Assembly (NCBI GenBank): GCA_002946415.1
Contig: NJPS01000013.1
Span: 682,001-746,000, forward strand
Direction of reading: 5' to 3'
From: Rutstroemia sp. NJR-2017a BVV2
Lineage: Eukaryota; Ascomycota; Leotiomycetes; Helotiales; Rutstroemiaceae
DNA length: 64,000 nt
The position numbers and the translations under genes were made by a program. Below are positions 58,701-64,000 of the stretch, piece by piece (the stretch's first letter is position 1; the number at the start of each line of letters is the position of its first letter). The notes under the pieces are model-generated. The model had not been told where the DNA came from. It did no database searches and saw nothing but the letters and a program-made list of their open reading frames with translations.

Positions 58701-61229
58701 TCAAGGAAAATATGGAAAAGGTTGTCAAAATCCAAAGCTTTGTTCGAGGTCGTTTGCAAGGCGAAGCTTATAAGAGTTTGACTACCGGCAAGAATCCTCC
58801 GGTCAATACCGTCAAGAACTTCGTACATCTTCTTAATGACAGCGACTTTGATTTCAATGAGGAAATTGAGTTCGAGAGGATGCGAAAGACGGTTGTACAG
58901 CAAGTCCGACAGAATGAGATGGCAGAGCAGTATATCGACCAATTGGACATCAAAATCGCTCTTTTGGTGAAGAACAAGATCACCCTAGATGAGGTTGTCA
59001 AGCATCAACGCAACTTTGGCGGACATTCCGGTAATCTTCTCATCAACAGTTCTATGGCGTCCGGAAATCAATTTGATCTGAAGGCTTTGAACAAGAACTC
59101 TAGGAAGAAGCTCGAATCATACCAACAACTTTTCTTCAACCTCCAAACACAGCCTCAATACCTAGCAAGACTTTTCCAGAAAATCAGGGAGCAGGGAATG
59201 GCGGAGAAGGATTGCAAGCGCGTTGAAACATTAATGATGGGTCTGTTTGGATACGCACAAAAACGTCGAGAGGAGTACTATCTCCTTAAGCTCATTGCTC
59301 GATCCGCAAGAGAAGAAATCGAGCACTTCCACTCAATCAACGACTTTATTCGGGGCAATTTCTTCTGGACGAAATTGCTGGCTAATTATACTCGCTCGCC
59401 TCGTGACCGCAAGTTCCTGAGAGATCTACTGGGTCCGCTCATTATGGAGAACATCATCGAGGATCCTGCTCTCGATCTCGAAAGTGACCCAATGCAAATC
59501 TATCGATCAGCAATCATGAATGAAGAGCTTCGCACTGGAACCCCAAGTCAAAGGCCATTGGACATTCCTCGGGACATGGCTATCAGAGATACAGAAACTC
59601 GTAACATGTTCATCGACCACCTACGTGATTTGCGCGAGATCTCGGATCAATTTATGCTGGCTCTGGAGAGTGTCCTACACAAGATGCCTTACGGAGTCCG
59701 TTTCATTTGCCACGAGATTTATGACGCACTTTGCCAACAATTCCCTCATGAGTCGCAGGCCGATGTTCTACAGGTGGTTGGTAGTTGGATTTGGAAATTC
59801 TACCTGCAACCAGCACTGATAAACCCCGAAACCTCCGGAGTGGTTGAAATGCAGCTCACACCACTGCAGAAGCGCAATTTGGGTGAGGTTGCTAAAGTTG
59901 TCGGCCAGATATCCTCGGGAAGGCTGTTTGGCGGCGAGAATATGTTCTTGCAGCCTTTGAATGCTTATGTTGGGAATACTCTCCAACGCATGAGTGATAT
60001 TTTCGCCAACATCATCTCAGTTCCTGACGCAGAAAGTACTTTCGATATTGACGAGTTCAATGATTTGTATGCCCGAACCAAGCCGACTCTGTATATTAAA
60101 ATGACCGACATTTTCGCAATTCACAACCTCATCTCTACCGATCTCCCACACATCTGCCCCAATCGGGATGACGTTCTCCGCGAAATCATCCAGGAACTTG
60201 GGAGCGCCAAAAACAACGAATCAGAAATGATGGGTGTGAGCTCAACCGAAATTTCAATGACACTAACCCCTAAGCTCCACGACATTGAGGATCCGGAAGC
60301 CGAAGTCAAAGCACTCTTCATGGAAACTAAACGTTGCATCTTGTATATCATTCGTGTACAATCCGGAACCAACCTTATGGACATTCTTGTTCGACCTATT
60401 ACCCCAGAAGATGACCAAAAGTGGTTCGACCTTGTCCGAGAAGAATTCTCGGCTGATAGCACGACTCGTGGTGCATACTCCGATGCCAATACCTTGGCTG
60501 ATATCAAGTCTATGTCATACTGGGAATTGAAGCGTACCGCCCTTGAAAACATAATGAGACTCGAACAACTCGGTAGAATATCTAGACAGAATTACTACCA
60601 GGACATCTTGAATGCCATAGCCGTGGATATTCGAACGAAGAGTCGACGACGTGTGCAACGACAGCGTGAATTGGAGGGTGTCAGGCTAACACTTGGTAAC
60701 TTACACGAGAAGGCAGAATGGCTTGAGTCTCAAAGGAAAAGTTACGACAACTACATTGAGCAAGCTATGATGACGTTACAAAAGAAAGGGTATGATGACT
60801 ATTTTCCATTCGCCAATACAGTACTAACTATTCCACAGGAAGAAGAGGTTTCTTATGCCTTTCTCAAAACAATACAATCACGAAAAGGAACTGGAAAGAT
60901 CAGGACGTACATACAAGTTTGGTTCTTTCAAATACTCAGCACGAACTCTTCAAGACAAGGGTGTACTCGTTGCCTGGAAGGGTTATCCTGAACGTGAATG
61001 GGAGAAGATTAATCTCACCATTTCATGTGACCAAGTGGGCGTGTTCACCATCGAAGGCAGTAAAGGAAGTATGGTGATTACTGGCGCTATGGCTCAAGTT
61101 CCCATGGACTCGCTGCTGGCGGCACAATTCGCAAATCATCAGTACATGGACCTTTTCGAGGGACAAATGCGTCTAAACGTCAATCTCTTCTTACATTTAT
61201 TGTATAAGAAGTTCTACCGTACTGAATAG
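55727..61229 (+). CDS. IQGAP / Ras GTPase-activating-like protein (rng2/sepG type)
   Basis: Exons 55727-60789 and 60839-61229 with a 49 bp intron (GTATGA, TACTAAC, CACAG) that joins MTLQKKG to KKRFLMPFSKQY; 1817 residues. The frame without splicing runs on to 60991 as noise. Order of domains: disordered N-terminus with three QHxRGxSxDV repeats (~120-165); calponin homology domain ~305-420 (EWMEDILQRSIP, IFRHPKLQARHWDNIAQFFRFL); about a dozen IQ-type segments ~490-1015 (IELQAQIRGAAKR, LQNLIRAKKARDE, including a five-unit tandem array); Ras-GAP-related domain ~1180-1455 (YYLLKLIARSAREEIEHF, GNFFWTKLLANYTR); RasGAP-C domain ~1600-1800. Such proteins bind calmodulin/myosin light chains and F-actin and build the cytokinetic ring and septum. 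No GAP activity is expected in the family. Confidence 0.96.
57818..58267 (+). repeat. Five 90 bp (30-residue) tandem repeats in the IQGAP gene
   Basis: Units begin at 57818, 57908, 57998, 58088 and 58178. Each encodes about VWEQLQAFARASLLRDE... ending EALHACTP. Units 2-4 are the most alike at DNA level, indicating recent duplication; units 1 and 5 are diverged edges. The core is an IQ motif in which the usual I-Q-x3-R-G is now L-Q-x3-R-A. Confidence 0.85.
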
Positions 61230-61554
61230 TGGGGATGTGAGGCTTTGGGATAACTGGGATGGAAAATGATAGATGAGGGAGTCTCCAGCGGACCTTTTTG
61301 CTATACTGGCGTATGATCGATTTTTATGGCATGGACTCGGCGTCACACTGAGCTGGATACCGGATTGGGGAAGACTTGGAAAGTCGATTCGACATTATGG
61401 ATCATAGTATTGTTGTGTACATAGTTTTCTTTTCAGGATGGGTGGATGAGGTCTAAATATTGCTAGGGATATCATAAGATAAGTTGAATGTCGAAATATT
61501 ATACCTCCCAAAATAAACAAGAATATCACATAACCACACTGAACTCGGGACCGA
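61230..61554. other. Intergenic
   Basis: 3' flank of the IQGAP gene; nothing else seen. Confidence 0.5.
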
Positions 61555-61908
61555 ATGCAGATGAAGAAGTGTTGTCGGACTTACTTTGAGGACGGCAACG
61601 TCAAACAACGAATCCGATCAATAGAGACGCAACGCGGGACATATTGGGAATGTTCGACCATGTCTATGACAAGAAATATTGCCATGTATTACCATGGAGC
61701 CGTGTGTCTGATGGGAGATAATGCACATACGACTTTTCTGTATCTCGGTGGTGGTGCTGGAATGGTATTCAAAGATACATGTATTCTAGGCAATCTTGGA
61801 GCAGAGTTCGAGAAGAGCTCAGATCTTGAAGACCTTTTCTAGGGTTTTGATGCTATTCAGAAACTGAGAACACAGTTACTCGTCAGACAGTTAGGATGGA
61901 AGGGCTAG
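61555..61908 (+). pseudogene. Relic of a FAD-dependent monooxygenase (salicylate hydroxylase type)
   Basis: The stretch NIAMYYHGAVCLMGDNAHTT ... GGGAGMVFKDTCILGNL is the second FAD-binding signature (G-D-x-A-H-x4-Q-G-G-A-G) of aromatic flavoprotein hydroxylases, with glutamine of the motif lost. After the TAG at 61840-61842 the same frame continues GFDAIQKLRTQLLVRQ, which corresponds to the family's conserved Y-D-x2-R-R-P-R segment, then stops. The N-terminal Rossmann dinucleotide site and the substrate domain are missing. A remnant of about 115 codons, not a functional gene. Confidence 0.7.
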
Positions 61909-62263
61909 TATTGCAATATACGCAGCAGGGTACAGCAAGTGCATGCACCTAAATAAGCAAAGATATTAGCGGCCAATATCTTGCATGTCTTTGACCACAT
62001 CACTATAAAGTTCCGTGTCCAACTTCAACTCCTTCACGACGTCAACACTATTCTTCGATAAGAAACATGGAAAGTACGAGCGAGCCATCGGATGAAAATG
62101 GAAAGATTAATCTTGTACCAGGTGAGTAAATGTGAGCAAAGTAAGTGACACATTCCAACCGCCACATTATCTCAAAATGTTTCTCTTTGCTTTTTCTTCA
62201 ATTTCATACGAGCAGTCGTAAATTCACCCATTCCAAGGTGGAACGAAGCATACATGCGAGACG
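61909..62263. other. Intergenic, possible upstream exon of the next gene
   Basis: An ATG at 62067 opens 18 codons (MESTSEPSDENGKINLVPG) ending at a GTGAGT donor. Splicing to an AAG acceptor near 62239 would put it in frame with the type II membrane protein. The acceptor is weak, so I keep the simpler start at 62264. Confidence 0.3.
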
Positions 62264-63607
62264 ATGCGGTTACCTCCAGCTATCAATAGTAGGTATGCCT
62301 ACTTGTTTGGCATCGTGCTCATTTCGTTGTGGATCTATATCTTCTCATTCGTTATCACTCCGTATGACTTTTCCATGTATATCCTGCAGCAGAAGCACTC
62401 GCAGAGCGCAGAACATTCCGGCAATCTTACGACCTTGGATGCCTTCGACTTTCCTCCTCTCGACTCTCATGCTGTACGATTGATCTGCGACAATGTGCAA
62501 TGGAATCCGGCGATAGTCTTTACTTGCGACGATTCGGTGGGCGGCGTGGGCAACATACGAAATTCGATCCTGAACTGCGTTCGCTATACCATATCTGCGG
62601 GTGGAAGCATGGTAATTCCGAGGATAGTGATGAGAAATTCAGGGAATATTGCAAAGATAAGGACAGCAGAGAGGACTGGAATGGATTACATGTTCGATGT
62701 AGAACATTTCTTCAATTCCCTCAAGCTGTCCTGTCCACAACTGACTTTGTATCGTTATGTGGACGCGGTTCCGAATCGAGCACAAGGCAGTGGTCCTGTA
62801 GCTTTGTTGCCAGAGAGTTTGGTCGATCAGATTCCCAAGACAGGATTAAAGCACCCGGAAGCTTGGAGGCAGCAGTTCTTCGAATGGCTAGGAACTTGGT
62901 CTGGATTGAAACCGGCGACGATGGAAACCCCAATTCTCATTGATCTTGGCCGGTCATATCTTCAATACCCAATTTACTCGGACGGGGAGGAGTTTGCACT
63001 ATCATTTGGCAACATATTGAAGTTTCGGGCGGATGTGCGAAGAATAGCTACGAAAGTCCTTCACAATCTCATCCTCACATACAATAGGTCGACAAACCTT
63101 TCCCAACCAGTACTAACAGACACTTTCTTCGGAGCGCATTTACGCACAGAGAAAGACGCAGTCGAGGCCTGGCCAGCACAAGACTGGAAATACCAACGAT
63201 ATGAAGTTCAATCGGACAGTTACCTGCAGAAGCTCAGAACTACCGGCCTCAACTTGATTTACGTCGCATCCGGAAACCAGAGTGAGATCGCAAGGTTTTC
63301 CAGAGATGCTGCCGCTTACAACGTCACCACCAAATTCATGCTACTTGATGCCGAGGATCGACAGTACTTAAAAGATATGGCATGGGATCAACAGGGACTG
63401 GTGGATTTCCTTGTGATGATGAAGTCGGCGAGCTTTGTGGGGATAGGGCATTCGAGTTTTGCGTGGAACATTGCATTGAAGAGGCATACTTTGTCACAGA
63501 AGAAGGGTAGATATCTGGATGGACCGGAGATATTGAATGATGAGTTAAGTGTGATATATGGTGTTCCACATGGGTATCCAGAGTATGCTGCTTGCTTATG
63601 GCCGTAG
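62264..63607 (+). CDS. Type II membrane protein, O-fucosyltransferase-like
   Basis: 447 codons without intron. A short cytosolic tail is followed by one helix (YLFGIVLISLWIYIFSFVI, ~13-33) and a luminal domain. DSVGGVGNIRNSILNCVRY near 95 resembles the G-G-x-G-N-x-R loop that binds GDP-sugar in GT65/GT68 O-fucosyltransferases; TDTFFGAHLRTEKDAVEAWP is like their H-x-R motif; and SASFVGIGHSSFAWNIALKRH near the end is like the S/T-F motif region of GT-B fucosyltransferases. Golgi location is likely. Fungal members of this group are largely uncharacterised and some are named only as hypothetical proteins, so donor and acceptor are unknown. Confidence 0.6.
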   Translation: MRLPPAINSRYAYLFGIVLISLWIYIFSFVITPYDFSMYILQQKHSQSAEHSGNLTTLDAFDFPPLDSHAVRLICDNVQWNPAIVFTCDDSVGGVGNIRNSILNCVRYTISAGGSMVIPRIVMRNSGNIAKIRTAERTGMDYMFDVEHFFNSLKLSCPQLTLYRYVDAVPNRAQGSGPVALLPESLVDQIPKTGLKHPEAWRQQFFEWLGTWSGLKPATMETPILIDLGRSYLQYPIYSDGEEFALSFGNILKFRADVRRIATKVLHNLILTYNRSTNLSQPVLTDTFFGAHLRTEKDAVEAWPAQDWKYQRYEVQSDSYLQKLRTTGLNLIYVASGNQSEIARFSRDAAAYNVTTKFMLLDAEDRQYLKDMAWDQQGLVDFLVMMKSASFVGIGHSSFAWNIALKRHTLSQKKGRYLDGPEILNDELSVIYGVPHGYPEYAACLWP

Positions 63608-63975
63608 ATAGATATGGGCTAGAACTTAGACGGTGGAGTTGCTAAGGTTACACTAGGGCTTTGTATGCCTGTAATACTGTACCACAAGATTTTATATAAA
63701 GTAATTATCTCGCAACCAATTCGTGTCTTGATGTGTGGTTAAGAGTACTGCGTCTACAATCTACAGTCTACAAGACGATGGCATTGCTCGAGGAGCTTTT
63801 AATATGCGATAAGAAGCATCACATGATGATAAGAAGTCGCGTTCGCGTCGCCAATTCCGAATCGCGTCACTTTCTCGTCGTTCGTAGCATTCCCCGCATG
63901 TTCATTCCCTAGCCCACGAAACACACCTGCACCTAGGTAAAATTATCTCAGGACATTGCGCCACGGAGGATCACA
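63608..63975. other. Intergenic
   Basis: Between the fucosyltransferase-like gene and a gene start at the right edge; no supported feature. Confidence 0.5.
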
Positions 63976-64000
63976 ATGTCCAAGAAACCCGCCAACGAAA
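63976..64000 (+). CDS. 5' end of a gene running off the window
   Basis: ATG in a good context (ATCACAATGTCC) followed by MSKKPANE to the last base. Too short to identify; called only because the context and lysine-rich start look like a real initiation site. Confidence 0.3.

Noticed and set aside
60790..60991. Read-through C-terminus of the IQGAP frame to 60991
   Set aside because: A consensus intron at 60790-60838 restores the conserved RasGAP-C end in another frame; the read-through peptide is intron and off-frame sequence.
1..64000. CRISPR arrays, rRNA and tRNA genes
   Set aside because: None seen by eye on either strand; this is eukaryotic nuclear sequence. A tRNAscan run would be decisive for tRNA genes.

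Overview
The window is nuclear DNA of a filamentous ascomycete. Almost every gene is broken by 46-100 bp introns with GTAAGT-like donors, CTAAC/CTGAC branch sites and CAG/TAG acceptors. The gene set (MirB-type siderophore transporter, Zn2Cys6 regulators, HET and HeLo incompatibility genes, a fungal terpene cyclase, IQGAP, PTH11/rhodopsin-like membrane protein) is typical of Pezizomycotina. The mix of plant cell-wall enzymes and decayed incompatibility genes would suit a Leotiomycete (Sclerotinia/Botrytis-like), but the order is an inference, not proven here.

Layout. 1-6.1 kb: the 3' end of a GH35 beta-galactosidase, then a siderophore transporter and a DUF1749 esterase resembling SidJ, both preceded by exact matches to the iron regulator SreA site ATCWGATAA. 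6.4-16.6 kb: housekeeping and regulatory genes (intronless class-3 lipase, glucosamine-6-phosphate acetyltransferase, an acidic orphan, LSM7, a protein with a C-terminal Zn2Cys6 cluster). 17-25 kb: small secreted PAN/Apple-like protein, carboxylesterase, and a divergent Zn2Cys6 regulator / MFS permease pair. 25.8-31.1 kb: a head-to-head pair of broken incompatibility genes, a HET-domain gene (minus) and a HeLo-domain gene (plus); the second carries C-to-T-type nonsense codons and a 186 bp hAT-like MITE with an 8 bp target-site duplication. 31.7-37.4 kb: a rhamnogalacturonan acetylesterase, then a terpene cyclase and a cytochrome P450 facing away from each other, a likely small terpenoid locus. 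37.4-41.3 kb: gene-poor. 41.3-52 kb: rhodopsin-like membrane protein, PAN-like membrane protein, exosome RRP41, a PDI, VTA1, a GPI-type protein with two six-cysteine modules, and an orphan. 52.2-61.2 kb: IMP dehydrogenase and a large IQGAP (rng2-like) divergently placed. 61.5-64 kb: a relic of an FAD monooxygenase, a type II membrane protein resembling O-fucosyltransferases, and the first codons of a gene running off the end.

Gene models were assembled by hand by joining reading frames across introns; in most cases the phases close exactly and the protein reads through a conserved motif at the junction. Functional names come from motif recognition only, with no database search.
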